From assembly GCA_050330855.1 (NCBI GenBank), contig JBHJNL010000007.1:62001-126000 (forward strand): DNA of 64,000 bases, written 5' to 3'. Positions within the stretch are counted from its first letter, which is position 1. Each line of letters begins with the position of its first letter. Positions 1 to 8,202 of this stretch are shown here, in pieces. Source of the stretch: RCC1774 sp050330855. Its GTDB lineage: Bacteria > Cyanobacteriota > Cyanobacteriia > Thermosynechococcales > Thermosynechococcaceae. The notes beneath the pieces are model-generated. The model searched no databases. It was not told the origin of the DNA and worked only from the letters and a program-made list of their open reading frames with translations. Position numbers and translations under genes: made by a program.

Positions 1-47
1 TGGCTTGAATCGAACTATCAGCAGAGTGATAGTATCTGGCTAGTGAC

Positions 48-392
48 CTACAAAAAACATATAGCATCAATGAGCGCCTCTACAGTGGGCAATTCTTGGA
101 GCGCCTCTGTTGTCAATAGAATCTCTAGCTGATCCTCTTGTTCATGTAGAACCACTGGATAGGATGGTTGAGGCTCATACAATTTCTCAAATTCATCCCG
201 ATGCAAAAACGTCATGGGGATTGAACTGGACTCTCGGAATACTTTCCATGCCGTTCTCTCACTGAGAACGCCGTGGGTGAGCATACATAGGCTACAGCTA
301 TAGGTCTCTGGTGCGACAACTTTATGGGCGATGTCAAACAACGTATTTAGTCCACCTGAGTCGGCATTGTAGACAAAAATTAGCTGTGTCAT
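48..392 (-). CDS. Conserved hypothetical protein, 114 aa
   Basis: A complete small soluble protein that opens with a beta-strand-like stretch (QLIFVYNADSG) and carries a Cys-Ser-Leu-Cys pair near residue 35. Similar short cyanobacterial proteins are sometimes labelled GTPase, but I see no P-loop or other G motif, so I give no function. It is transcribed away from nothing obvious on the left edge and lies 66 bp downstream of the end of the penicillin-binding protein gene on the same strand; the wide spacing makes co-transcription uncertain. Confidence 0.7.
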   Translation of the reverse strand: MTQLIFVYNADSGGLNTLFDIAHKVVAPETYSCSLCMLTHGVLSERTAWKVFRESSSIPMTFLHRDEFEKLYEPQPSYPVVLHEQEDQLEILLTTEALQELPTVEALIDAICFL

Positions 393-458
393 CGACGATA
401 GCTCCTAAATGGTGTCGCACCCAAAGACCAACCCTTGAGCAAATAAGAGAAGAAACTT

Positions 459-2369
459 CTATCCCTTCGGTCGTGGGAACTTCGATGCGGGGGTAAAGTA
501 CTCAGCCGGAACATCTTTCAGCGCTTTGAGCATAAACTGACGCCAGATCGGTGCAGCAAAGGTACCGCCCGTGGCACTACCGCTCATCCGCGAATAGTCA
601 TCGTTGCCAATCCAGACTGCAGTGGCTAACTGAGGGACATAGCCCACAAACCAAACGTCACGCTCAGACGAGGTGGTTCCCGTCTTACCTGCCGCTTGAC
701 GACCAATGGATGCATTCTTACCCGTCCCCCCATTGATGACCCCCACCATCGTGCTGTTGAGTGATGCTGCGGCCCAAGGATCGAGAACGAGCTGTGGATC
801 GGGGGTGTTATCTAGCATAAGGCGACCGCTGCTGTCGGTGACTTGAACAATGGCGGTGGTCGGTGACTGCCAACCATTATTGGCGAAGGTGGCGTAGGCA
901 GAGGCCATCTCTAGTGGGGTTAGATCCACGGAACCCAGCGGCAAAGAGATCACGGGCGGGATCGGGCTTTTGATCCCCAAGACACGACACACGTCAATCA
1001 CCCTTTCAATCCCCACTTTTTGCCCCAGACTAACGGCAGGAATATTACGGGACTGCGCGAGAGCCTGACGCAGCGACATTGACCCACTAAAGGTGCGATC
1101 GTAGTTTTGAGGCGTATATCCACCGGCTGTACCGTCATTATAGCGAACCGGCGAGTCACTGATAGTTGAGTCTGGGGTGTATTTCCCTGAGGCAAATGCC
1201 GTGTAGTACACAAAGGGTTTAAAGGAAGAGCCGGGCTGACGAATGGCTTGGGTGGCTCGGTTAAACTCACTCTTTTGACTATCGACACCACCGACCACGG
1301 CCTTGATGTAATGCGTGCGGGGATCAACCGCCACCAGCGCCATCTGATCTGCGGTATAGGAAACGCGGCGGTGACCATCGCGAACGACCTCTTCAGCCGC
1401 TTCTTGCATATCAAAATCAACGCTCGTTTGGATTCTCATGCCGCCGCGCACCAGTGCTTCTCGACCAAAGCGTCGCGTTAGCTCCTTAATCACGGTATTG
1501 GTGACGTAGGGTGATTTACTTTGCTGAAAAGAGGTCACTGATCCAAACGTCAAGGGTTGCTCGCTAGCGGATTGGGCCTCGGCAGGGGTGATCCACTTCA
1601 GCTCCACCATGCGATCAAGGACCAGCTTTTGGCGTTCTTTGGCGATTTTCTTGTCCAAAAACGGACTGTAGGCTGATGGAGCCTGGATAATACCAGCCAT
1701 CATCGCAGACTCAGCGAGGGTCAGTTCAGCGGAAGACTTATTAAAGTAACTTTGAGCCGCAGTCTCGACCCCATAGGTGTTATGCCCCCAATACACTTGA
1801 TTGAGGTACATCTCTAGAATTTCGTTTTTTGTGAACAGCTTTTCCATTCGCATGGCTAAGACTGCCTCAGCTAGCTTCCGCGAAAAGGCTCGTTCAGGAG
1901 ACAGAAACAGATTTTTGACCAACTGCATGGTCAAAGTAGATGCACCCTGAACGGTCCGACCTTCTTGAAAGTTTGTCACTGAGGCCCGCAGAATACCAAC
2001 GGGGTTAATACCTTGATGATCGTAGAAATTACTATCTTCAATCGCCATTACCGCCATTTTCAAATGGGGCGAGATTTTATCAAGGGGCATCACCTCACGG
2101 TTTTCTTCGGCGTGGAGGCTGGCGAGAACTTTACCCTTAATGTCATAGATATGGGTGGTTTCACTCGGAATATATCCCTTCACTGAGCGAACATCCGGTA
2201 AGTTGCGATAACTGAGCGCTAAACCCACTAGGCCACCGGCCAGTCCAGCACTGGCAAGCATCACGGTTGCGAGGATCGTGCCGCTGGTCACCTTGCTGAC
2301 CCCCGCCACAAAACTGGGCTGTTGATCGGGGGCAGTGGACCCAGCTCGGCCAATGCGCTTAGATGACAC
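459..2369 (-). CDS. Class A penicillin-binding protein (PBP1A-like transglycosylase/transpeptidase)
   Basis: Bifunctional peptidoglycan synthase of the inner membrane, active on the periplasmic side. After a short cytoplasmic segment there is one membrane anchor (about residues 30-52), then a GT51 glycosyltransferase domain with EDSNFYDHQG (catalytic Glu111), GASTLTMQLVKN and KNEILEMYLNQVYWG, then a transpeptidase domain with SSFK (Ser381), SRN and KTGTT. All catalytic motifs are intact and the length, 636 aa, is usual. I chose the GTG at 2369 because GGGAG lies 9 nt upstream; an ATG at 2459 in the same frame would add 30 residues of atypical sequence. The gene is divergent from tyrS, with about 150 bp between them for both promoters. 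Confidence 0.95.
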   Translation of the reverse strand: MSSKRIGRAGSTAPDQQPSFVAGVSKVTSGTILATVMLASAGLAGGLVGLALSYRNLPDVRSVKGYIPSETTHIYDIKGKVLASLHAEENREVMPLDKISPHLKMAVMAIEDSNFYDHQGINPVGILRASVTNFQEGRTVQGASTLTMQLVKNLFLSPERAFSRKLAEAVLAMRMEKLFTKNEILEMYLNQVYWGHNTYGVETAAQSYFNKSSAELTLAESAMMAGIIQAPSAYSPFLDKKIAKERQKLVLDRMVELKWITPAEAQSASEQPLTFGSVTSFQQSKSPYVTNTVIKELTRRFGREALVRGGMRIQTSVDFDMQEAAEEVVRDGHRRVSYTADQMALVAVDPRTHYIKAVVGGVDSQKSEFNRATQAIRQPGSSFKPFVYYTAFASGKYTPDSTISDSPVRYNDGTAGGYTPQNYDRTFSGSMSLRQALAQSRNIPAVSLGQKVGIERVIDVCRVLGIKSPIPPVISLPLGSVDLTPLEMASAYATFANNGWQSPTTAIVQVTDSSGRLMLDNTPDPQLVLDPWAAASLNSTMVGVINGGTGKNASIGRQAAGKTGTTSSERDVWFVGYVPQLATAVWIGNDDYSRMSGSATGGTFAAPIWRQFMLKALKDVPAEYFTPASKFPRPKG

Positions 2370-2516
2370 GATGCCTAGCTCCCTGAATGAAAAAATGGAT
2401 GGTGCCGCGACTGCTGCAATTGATTGCCCGCCGCCGCAAACTTTAAGATAGCTTAGCATTGCATCAACTAAACTAATTTGTGGTTCACCCGTCTTGAAGG
2501 AGTTTTAAAGACAACC

Positions 2517-3716
2517 ATGAGCGCAGTTCTGCATCGCGGCGTTAGCGACATCTTCCCGAACAATTTAGAGTCAGACAACCCCAGCGAGAATTTAGCACTG
2601 AAGCTTAAACAAGCAGATCGCCCTCTGCGGGTCAAGTTTGGAATTGATCCCACGGGGGCTGATGTCCATCTGGGTCATAGTATTCCGATTCGTAAACTCC
2701 GTGCCTTTCAAGATTTAGGGCATACGGCAGTTCTGATCATGGGTGACTTTACCGCTCAAATTGGCGACCCTACCGGCAAGTCAGAGGTCCGTCAACAGCT
2801 TACAGAAGCAGATGTTCAGCACAACGTTGAAACGTACCTAGAGCAAATTCACCCCATTCTTGATTTTGAAACACCGGGCCGCTTAGAAATTCGCTACAAC
2901 TCGGAATGGTTGACTCAGCTTGACTTATCTAAAGTACTGCAGCTTTTAACGACCATGACGGTGGGGCAGATGTTGGCAAAGGAGGGGTTCTCAGAGCGAT
3001 ATCAACAGGAAAGCCCGATCTACCTCCATGAATTTCTCTACCCACTGATGCAGGGCTACGACTCTGTGGCAGTGCAGGCCGATATTGAGTTGGGCGGTAC
3101 CGATCAGAAGTTCAATATCGCGGTGGGCCGGGATCTACAGCGTCATTTTGGTCAGTCGCCACAGTTTGGGGTGCTCATGCCAATTTTGATCGGCACCGAT
3201 GGTGCCCAGAAGATGTCAAAGTCGCTCAATAACTATGTGGGATTGTCTGAAGACCCGGTCAGTATGTACTCAAAACTCGAAAAAACGCCGGATACGCTCA
3301 TTGAACAGTATGTTGAGCTACTGACAGATCAAGAGAACGATAACCTGCCTGACAATCCCCGCGATCGCCAAAAGAATTTAGCACTCGATATCGTCGGTCA
3401 ATACCACGGTGCTGAGGTAGCACTGCAAACCCAGCAGGCACTTGCAGCGGTCGTCAAACAAGATATGTCTCAGGCTGACATTATTCCTGAGTTTTCACTG
3501 TCGACCATCGAATTCCCGGTCAAGCTCTTTTATTTGCTCAGTGCCTGTGGCCTCTGTGCCAGCAGTAGCGATGCTCGACGCCAGATTAAAGGTGGGGCAG
3601 TGCGCCTCAATGGTGAGAAAGTAGCCCAAGTCGATCAAGAGATTGCCACTACCGCTGAGCTAGAGGGGAAGGTGCTGCAAGTGGGCAAGAAAAAATTTAT
3701 TCGTTTTGTCGGCTAA
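2517..3716 (+). CDS. tyrS: Tyrosyl-tRNA synthetase
   Basis: Charges tRNA-Tyr with tyrosine in the cytoplasm. The class I signatures are present: HLGH at residues 51-54 (HIGH motif) inside KFGIDPTGADVHLGH, and KMSKS at 232-236. A C-terminal S4 RNA-binding domain follows (LCASSSDARRQIKGGAVRLNGEKV). The 399-aa length from the ATG at 2517 fits the family. AAGGAG lies 14 nt upstream, a long spacing; an in-frame upstream non-ATG start at 2478 would add 13 residues but is less likely. No truncation or missing motif is seen. Confidence 0.95.
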   Translation: MSAVLHRGVSDIFPNNLESDNPSENLALKLKQADRPLRVKFGIDPTGADVHLGHSIPIRKLRAFQDLGHTAVLIMGDFTAQIGDPTGKSEVRQQLTEADVQHNVETYLEQIHPILDFETPGRLEIRYNSEWLTQLDLSKVLQLLTTMTVGQMLAKEGFSERYQQESPIYLHEFLYPLMQGYDSVAVQADIELGGTDQKFNIAVGRDLQRHFGQSPQFGVLMPILIGTDGAQKMSKSLNNYVGLSEDPVSMYSKLEKTPDTLIEQYVELLTDQENDNLPDNPRDRQKNLALDIVGQYHGAEVALQTQQALAAVVKQDMSQADIIPEFSLSTIEFPVKLFYLLSACGLCASSSDARRQIKGGAVRLNGEKVAQVDQEIATTAELEGKVLQVGKKKFIRFVG

Positions 3717-4004
3717 AGTGACCCCAGCGAGATATCTATTGCAATTCGTATAAAAATCTCAGTAATTATTCTGATGGATCATGCTTAGGTTTAGTCTATC
3801 CTGAAGGGTATAGAAAGCTTGCGTTCGGACATTGTGACGTTGCCTGTGGCGCGATCGCAAAGGGGAACAGGACAATCTGGGTGGGTTGATATCTCTGCCG
3901 CCATTGAGTCCAAACTTCATCTCATATCAAAGTGTATATGCCCTTACCTATTGGGGCATCCTTATAGAAAGATAAAGCTGTGGGTCTTGAGAAGGTAACG
4001 TAGA
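3717..4004. other. Intergenic region upstream of the response regulator
   Basis: About 290 bp without a gene. It carries one HIP1 octamer (3851-3858) and a weak hairpin in the leader of the next gene (ATGCCC/GGGCAT around 3938-3960). GAAGG just before 4005 is a plausible ribosome binding site. I see no convincing promoter hexamers or small gene. Confidence 0.5.
3851..3858. repeat. HIP1 octamer GCGATCGC (example of a dispersed repeat)
   Basis: The palindrome GCGATCGC recurs across the window, for example at 3361-3368, 3851-3858, 5842-5849, 10673-10680, 12451-12458, 29060-29067 and 29570-29577, mostly inside genes. This octamer is the highly over-represented HIP1 element of many cyanobacterial genomes, so its density is one of the main reasons to place the window in that phylum. 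I did not make a full count. Confidence 0.9.
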
Positions 4005-4388
4005 ATGACAACAATCATGGTGGTCGATGACAGCCCAACGATGCGCGTCATGATAACTGACCTGCTCAAGCACTATAAGTTCAATGTTCTTGAAGCGGTG
4101 GATGGTGAGCAGGCCAAGACAATGCTGTCGGCGATGACCAGCTATCCTGATCTGCTGATTACCGACATTGTGATGCCCCACATGAATGGCTATGAGCTGT
4201 GCCGCTGGATTAAGGATGAGCTAAAATCTGCCGGTATTCCCGTGATTATGTGTTCCACTAAGGGTGAAGACTTTGATCGACACTGGGGCATGAGACAGGG
4301 CGGTGACGCCTATGTGACAAAGCCGTTTAATCCTAAAGAGATGATTGAAACGGTAAACAAACTCCTCAAAGCCCACAGTCCTGGCTAG
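4005..4388 (+). CDS. Single-domain response regulator (CheY/PilH-like)
   Basis: A 127-aa stand-alone receiver domain with no output domain. The acidic pocket (Asp8, Asp9), phosphoacceptor Asp54 in LLITDIVMPHMNG, Ser84/Thr85 and Lys106 (TKPF) are all present, so it should accept phosphate from a histidine kinase. The stretch around HWGMRQGGDAYVTKPF resembles the PilH/PixH group of cyanobacterial receivers used in motility and phototaxis systems. No partner kinase or chemotaxis gene lies nearby, so the pathway cannot be assigned. The CYTH gene starts 3 nt after its stop, suggesting co-transcription. GAAGG about 9 nt upstream supports the ATG. Confidence 0.9.
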   Translation: MTTIMVVDDSPTMRVMITDLLKHYKFNVLEAVDGEQAKTMLSAMTSYPDLLITDIVMPHMNGYELCRWIKDELKSAGIPVIMCSTKGEDFDRHWGMRQGGDAYVTKPFNPKEMIETVNKLLKAHSPG

Positions 4389-4391
4389 GAC

Positions 4392-4856
4392 ATGGCCTTA
4401 GAAATTGAGCGCAAGTTTTTGGTCGCCAGCGATGCCTGGAGAGCAGGTAGCGAAGGCACCGTCTATCTTCAGGGATACATTGCCGCTACCCCCAAGGCAA
4501 CCGTGCGCGTGCGCGTAGCAGGAGAGGTGGCATACCTGACGCTGAAGGGCAAGGTGGTAAATCTAACGCGAACAGAATTTGAATATCCGATCCCTGTTGC
4601 AGATGCTCAGCAGATGCTCAATCAGTGGTGTGCCCCGCTCATTGTCGAAAAGACTCGCTACAAGATTCCTATCGGGGATCTGATCTGGGAAGTCGATGAG
4701 TTCTCAGGACTCAATCGAGGGTTGATCATTGCTGAGGTTGAGCTATCCGATCCGACCCAAACCATTCATCGGCCTGACTGGGTGGGTGAAGAGGTGTCCC
4801 ACGATGCCCGCTACTATAACTCCAGCTTAGCTCAAGCGCCTTACTCGACCTGGTGA
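4392..4856 (+). CDS. CYTH-domain protein (triphosphate tunnel metalloenzyme family)
   Basis: A 154-aa protein opening with EIERKFLV, the ExExK signature (Glu4, Glu6, Lys8) of CYTH/TTM enzymes, which hydrolyse or cyclise triphosphate substrates inside a beta-tunnel. Further charged strands follow (KATVRVRV, LTLKGK, RTEFEYPIP, VEKTRYKIP, WEVDEF, IAEVEL), matching the alternating tunnel residues. Bacterial single-domain members commonly act as inorganic triphosphatases, but the substrate cannot be read from sequence. It follows the response regulator with almost no gap and converges on the PII gene. Confidence 0.9.
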   Translation: MALEIERKFLVASDAWRAGSEGTVYLQGYIAATPKATVRVRVAGEVAYLTLKGKVVNLTRTEFEYPIPVADAQQMLNQWCAPLIVEKTRYKIPIGDLIWEVDEFSGLNRGLIIAEVELSDPTQTIHRPDWVGEEVSHDARYYNSSLAQAPYSTW

Positions 4857-4886
4857 GCGGCCTAGAGCGAGAGAGGCAGACGGTCT

Positions 4887-5225
4887 CTAGAGCGCATCTT
4901 GATCCGCCTCTCCGGTGCGAATACGAATCACCTTTTCAATGGGCGAGACAAAAATTTTTCCGTCGCCTATATTGCCAGATCGGGCTGCACCCATGATGCA
5001 GTTGACGGTGGTTTCTACTAGAGAGTCATTGACGACCACGTCGATGCGGCGTTTTTGTAAAAATTCAATGGTATATTCTGAACCGCGATAGCTTTGGGTT
5101 TGCCCCTTTTGCTGTCCAAAACCTCGCACCTCTGACACCGTGATCCCAACAATCCCAGAATTAACGAGGGAGCGTTTGATTTCCTCTAGTTTATGGGGAC
5201 GAACAATGGCGGTCACTTTTTTCAT
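4887..5225 (-). CDS. glnB: PII signal-transduction protein (divergent copy)
   Basis: A 112-aa PII trimer subunit that senses ATP/ADP and 2-oxoglutarate and controls nitrogen and carbon proteins. Ligand residues Gln39, Lys58, Lys90, Arg101 and Arg103 are present, and the T-loop keeps Ser49 (phosphorylation site of cyanobacterial PII) and Tyr51 in YRGSEYTIEF. It differs from the highly conserved canonical cyanobacterial protein at several sites: His11 in place of Phe, Gln38 in place of Arg, and a rewritten stretch at residues 59-85. It may be a second paralogue beside a canonical glnB elsewhere. I found no NtcA-type GTA-N8-TAC site in its 175-bp upstream region. Confidence 0.88.
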   Translation of the reverse strand: MKKVTAIVRPHKLEEIKRSLVNSGIVGITVSEVRGFGQQKGQTQSYRGSEYTIEFLQKRRIDVVVNDSLVETTVNCIMGAARSGNIGDGKIFVSPIEKVIRIRTGEADQDAL

Positions 5226-5406
5226 CTGGTCATTCTCCGATGCCGTTGACCCAATCGTTTGGGAGGTGGGTTAGGGTGTGCCGCTATTCTACAGGAGTAA
5301 ACGGCTCCGATGGGCCAGAAACTTTTGCTGTTCTATGATGGGGTGATTGCCACGGAGCCAATCATAAATTGTGTGATCCCCTTGCATACCCCTTAGAGCA
5401 TTGACG

Positions 5407-6345
5407 ATGAAGGCGACAATCCCCATCATTTTCTCTGAACAATTTTTAATGCATCAGACTGGGGTAGGGCATCCAGAGTGTCCTGAGCGGCTGACGGCAG
5501 TTCAGACTGCGCTCAATACCTCAAACCATGCAGAACACTTTGAGTGGCGAGTCCCCACCGCCACCCAGCAGCGAGATCCACTGGCCTGGATCGATAGACT
5601 TCATGACAAAGACTATGTGCAATCCGTGGCGCAGTTGGCCCAGCGCGGCGGTGGGTACCTCGATGGCGATACGGTGGTCTCGGCCCAAAGTTATGATGTC
5701 GCTCTATTGGCGGTTAATGCTTGGCTTGATGGTGTTGATCATGTCTTAGGGACAGATGCCCCGGCTTTCGTGTTGGCTCGTCCACCGGGGCACCATGCTT
5801 TGAGATCGCAAGGTATGGGCTTTTGTTTGTTTGCCAATGCTGCGATCGCGGCCCACTACGCCCTCGAACAGGGAGCGATCCGCATCGCCATCCTCGACTG
5901 GGATGTGCACCACGGCAACGGCACTCAAGCGCTGGTTGAAAGCCACCCGCAGATTGCCTACTGCTCACTCCATCAATCCCCCTGCTATCCCGGCACCGGA
6001 GCCGCCCACGAACGGGGCGATCACCACAATGTCTTGAATCTGCCGATGCAGGCAGGGAGTACGTTTGATGACTACCGACAGGCCTTTGAGCAGCGTGTCA
6101 TGCCTTTTTTGACTCAATTCAAGCCTGATCTGTTGATCGTTAGTGCGGGGTATGATGCCCTCGCTGTCGATCCCCTCGCTGGCATCAATCTGCAGCCTGA
6201 GGACTACGGCGTCTTGACGGCTCAATGCCTATCGCTCACCCACCGCATCCTGTTTGGTTTAGAAGGAGGATATCACCTAGAAGCTTTAGGACAGGCGGTT
6301 CTAGCGACGGTGACGGCTTGTTTAGCGGCAATGGATAATGGGTAG
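5407..6345 (+). CDS. Histone deacetylase family protein (AcuC/HDAC-like amidohydrolase)
   Basis: A 312-aa zinc-dependent deacetylase-fold enzyme. Family motifs appear in order: HPECPERL, RPPGHHA (His129-His130), DWDVHHGNGT (zinc Asp/His) and SAGYDA (third zinc ligand). Bacterial members remove acyl groups from polyamines or small molecules or from proteins; the substrate is not evident here. I prefer the ATG at 5407; a TTG at 5401 is in frame 2 codons earlier. The gene converges with the SBP-OmpA gene and seems to be monocistronic. Confidence 0.9.
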   Translation: MKATIPIIFSEQFLMHQTGVGHPECPERLTAVQTALNTSNHAEHFEWRVPTATQQRDPLAWIDRLHDKDYVQSVAQLAQRGGGYLDGDTVVSAQSYDVALLAVNAWLDGVDHVLGTDAPAFVLARPPGHHALRSQGMGFCLFANAAIAAHYALEQGAIRIAILDWDVHHGNGTQALVESHPQIAYCSLHQSPCYPGTGAAHERGDHHNVLNLPMQAGSTFDDYRQAFEQRVMPFLTQFKPDLLIVSAGYDALAVDPLAGINLQPEDYGVLTAQCLSLTHRILFGLEGGYHLEALGQAVLATVTACLAAMDNG

Positions 6346-6399
6346 TCAATCTCATTACCTATGACTCACCTAAACCCAGAAGGAATCACTCACAACCTC

Positions 6400-7968
6400 T
6401 TACTTAATGCGAACCAACCGGATCTCAGTGCGCTGATTTTCGGGGTCGCCTGGAGAGGTCTGAGGGCGAGGTTCACTAGCGCCTTTGCCCACCGCAATGA
6501 TTCTCTGCTTCAACCCTTTCCCTTTTAGATACTGGGCAACCACGTTAGCGCGTTGCTGGCTGAGAAGTTGATTGATCTGGGCATCTCCGGTTTTGGAGGT
6601 ATGCCCAATCACGCGAACCGCAACGGTGTCTGGGTTAAATTCGGCAATTTCTGAGGTGAGTCGATCAAGGGTTTGAGTGCCGCTGCTCACTAAGTTTGCC
6701 GATCCGGTGGAAAATTTGACCTCCCCCTGGACCTGCAAGTTACCAATGCTTTGAGCGGTTTCAATGCGGGCGGTGCTAACCTGCGGATCGCCTTGACCGG
6801 CGAGGGTGCCCTCTAGTTTTGCGGCCAATTTAGGATTATCGGCTTGAATCAGCTTAATCAGCGTTTGGGTATTCTGATCAGCCCGGTCTAATAGCTTCGC
6901 TGTATACAACTGCTCTGGATTATTGGGAACACGGTCCAGCCGTTTTGACTGAACCAGAACAGATGAGATGGCCTTAATGCGATCGGTGAGGGTTCCTTTT
7001 CTCATCCAGTTTGCTGATTCTGTGGCCGTAAAAAAATCAATGCCGCTCAACACAGTGGCGGCATCGTCAGGGGAAAGGTCTCCATCAGCAGCCACCTGAG
7101 CCTGAAGTTCTGCCGCTGACCGCATATTGGCATCAATCCGCCGATAGTACGTCTCTAAAAAGCCCTCAACTTGTTCCGGCTGAGCGTCAATCAGGCGATC
7201 TGAGGCGACCATAACATCCACAATAGATTGGGGGGTGTCGCGGCTAGACAACACAACCGTGTCGCCCCGCTTGCGGGCCTTAGAGACAAAGGGTTCCCAC
7301 AGAATTGCGATCGCAACATTTTTCGACTCATCCTGCATCACAGCCCAAGCATCAGAAGAGTCAGCGACCTCAATAACATTAAAGTCAGAGAGATTAAACG
7401 CATCAAACTTTGTATCTAACACCAGCGCTAAATATTCACTGGGTGTATCTCCGGCATAGACAATGCTGAGCTTTTTCTCGTTGGAGCGATTGACGAGCTG
7501 CTGCAGATCTAACAGAGACTTAAGTTGTGGATATTTTTTACTGTTTAAGACTACGGCATCGGCTCCAATGGTGCGATCAATGAGACCGACAATCTTGCCT
7601 TGGGGCTTGTGCCGCAAAAATTGATCGAGGGTGGTGACCATCAAATCAGCCTTGCCGGTGCTGAGTTCCTTGGCCCGTGCGGCTTGGTTGAACTCGTCAC
7701 GATAAGTCAGTTTTGTGCCCGATTCTTTGAGAGCCTCTTTAAAGGCATCATTACGAAAGGTGCTGTAACCGCTAAAGGTATCGCCGAGGACCGTTAACTG
7801 AGCCAACTCAACGGGCGAAGAAACGTCTCCAGTCGTGCGATCAAAATTTCCCAACAGAATCGGAATCACAAGCTGCCTTGCCAGGAAATACCCGCCCCCA
7901 ATCAAGACACCATAAGCCAGCAAGACGCTCGCAACTGAACGGGGTGAAAATTGTTTACCTAGCTTCAT
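6400..7968 (-). CDS. Substrate-binding protein/OmpA fusion, membrane anchored
   Basis: A 522-aa protein with one N-terminal membrane segment (about residues 9-37), a central periplasmic-binding-protein-like domain of the phosphate/NMT1 type (about 55-330, with QLTVLGDTFSGYSTF, LIDRTIGADAVVLN, VAILWEPFVSKA), and a C-terminal OmpA-like peptidoglycan-binding domain (about 410-520, VKFSTGSANL, VIGHTSKTGDAQINQLLSQQRA, RTEIRLVRI). The combination implies a ligand-binding protein held between the inner membrane and the wall. I chose the ATG at 7968 because AGGAAAA precedes it; an upstream in-frame start at 8019 would add 17 residues. No permease gene is adjacent, so it is unlikely to be part of a complete transporter here. 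Confidence 0.85.
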   Translation of the reverse strand: MKLGKQFSPRSVASVLLAYGVLIGGGYFLARQLVIPILLGNFDRTTGDVSSPVELAQLTVLGDTFSGYSTFRNDAFKEALKESGTKLTYRDEFNQAARAKELSTGKADLMVTTLDQFLRHKPQGKIVGLIDRTIGADAVVLNSKKYPQLKSLLDLQQLVNRSNEKKLSIVYAGDTPSEYLALVLDTKFDAFNLSDFNVIEVADSSDAWAVMQDESKNVAIAILWEPFVSKARKRGDTVVLSSRDTPQSIVDVMVASDRLIDAQPEQVEGFLETYYRRIDANMRSAAELQAQVAADGDLSPDDAATVLSGIDFFTATESANWMRKGTLTDRIKAISSVLVQSKRLDRVPNNPEQLYTAKLLDRADQNTQTLIKLIQADNPKLAAKLEGTLAGQGDPQVSTARIETAQSIGNLQVQGEVKFSTGSANLVSSGTQTLDRLTSEIAEFNPDTVAVRVIGHTSKTGDAQINQLLSQQRANVVAQYLKGKGLKQRIIAVGKGASEPRPQTSPGDPENQRTEIRLVRIK

Positions 7969-8202
7969 TGCAATTATTTTTCCTGATAGTGGCTTGAATT
8001 GCAGGCAAATGCAGTCCAATGTAACAATTCCAGCTCCCTGAGATAATTAGTCAGTGAACACAATTGAATACAACCCCTGCCATGCCCTTGGTCAGCGAAA
8101 CGTCGATAGTTAGGATTTGAGTTCAGCAATGTCCTAATGCCCAGATCCTGATGGGGGAGGCGCTCACGTCATGATTGCCCATTCATTGCCGCCTAACCTT
8201 CC

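Noticed and set aside
3938..3960. Hairpin ATGCCC/GGGCAT upstream of the response regulator as a riboswitch or terminator
   Set aside because: The stem is only six pairs, there is no T-tract and no known riboswitch core.
5226..5406. NtcA site for the PII gene
   Set aside because: No GTA-N8-TAC in either orientation at a suitable place; only a weak TAGAAT-like -10 without a -35.
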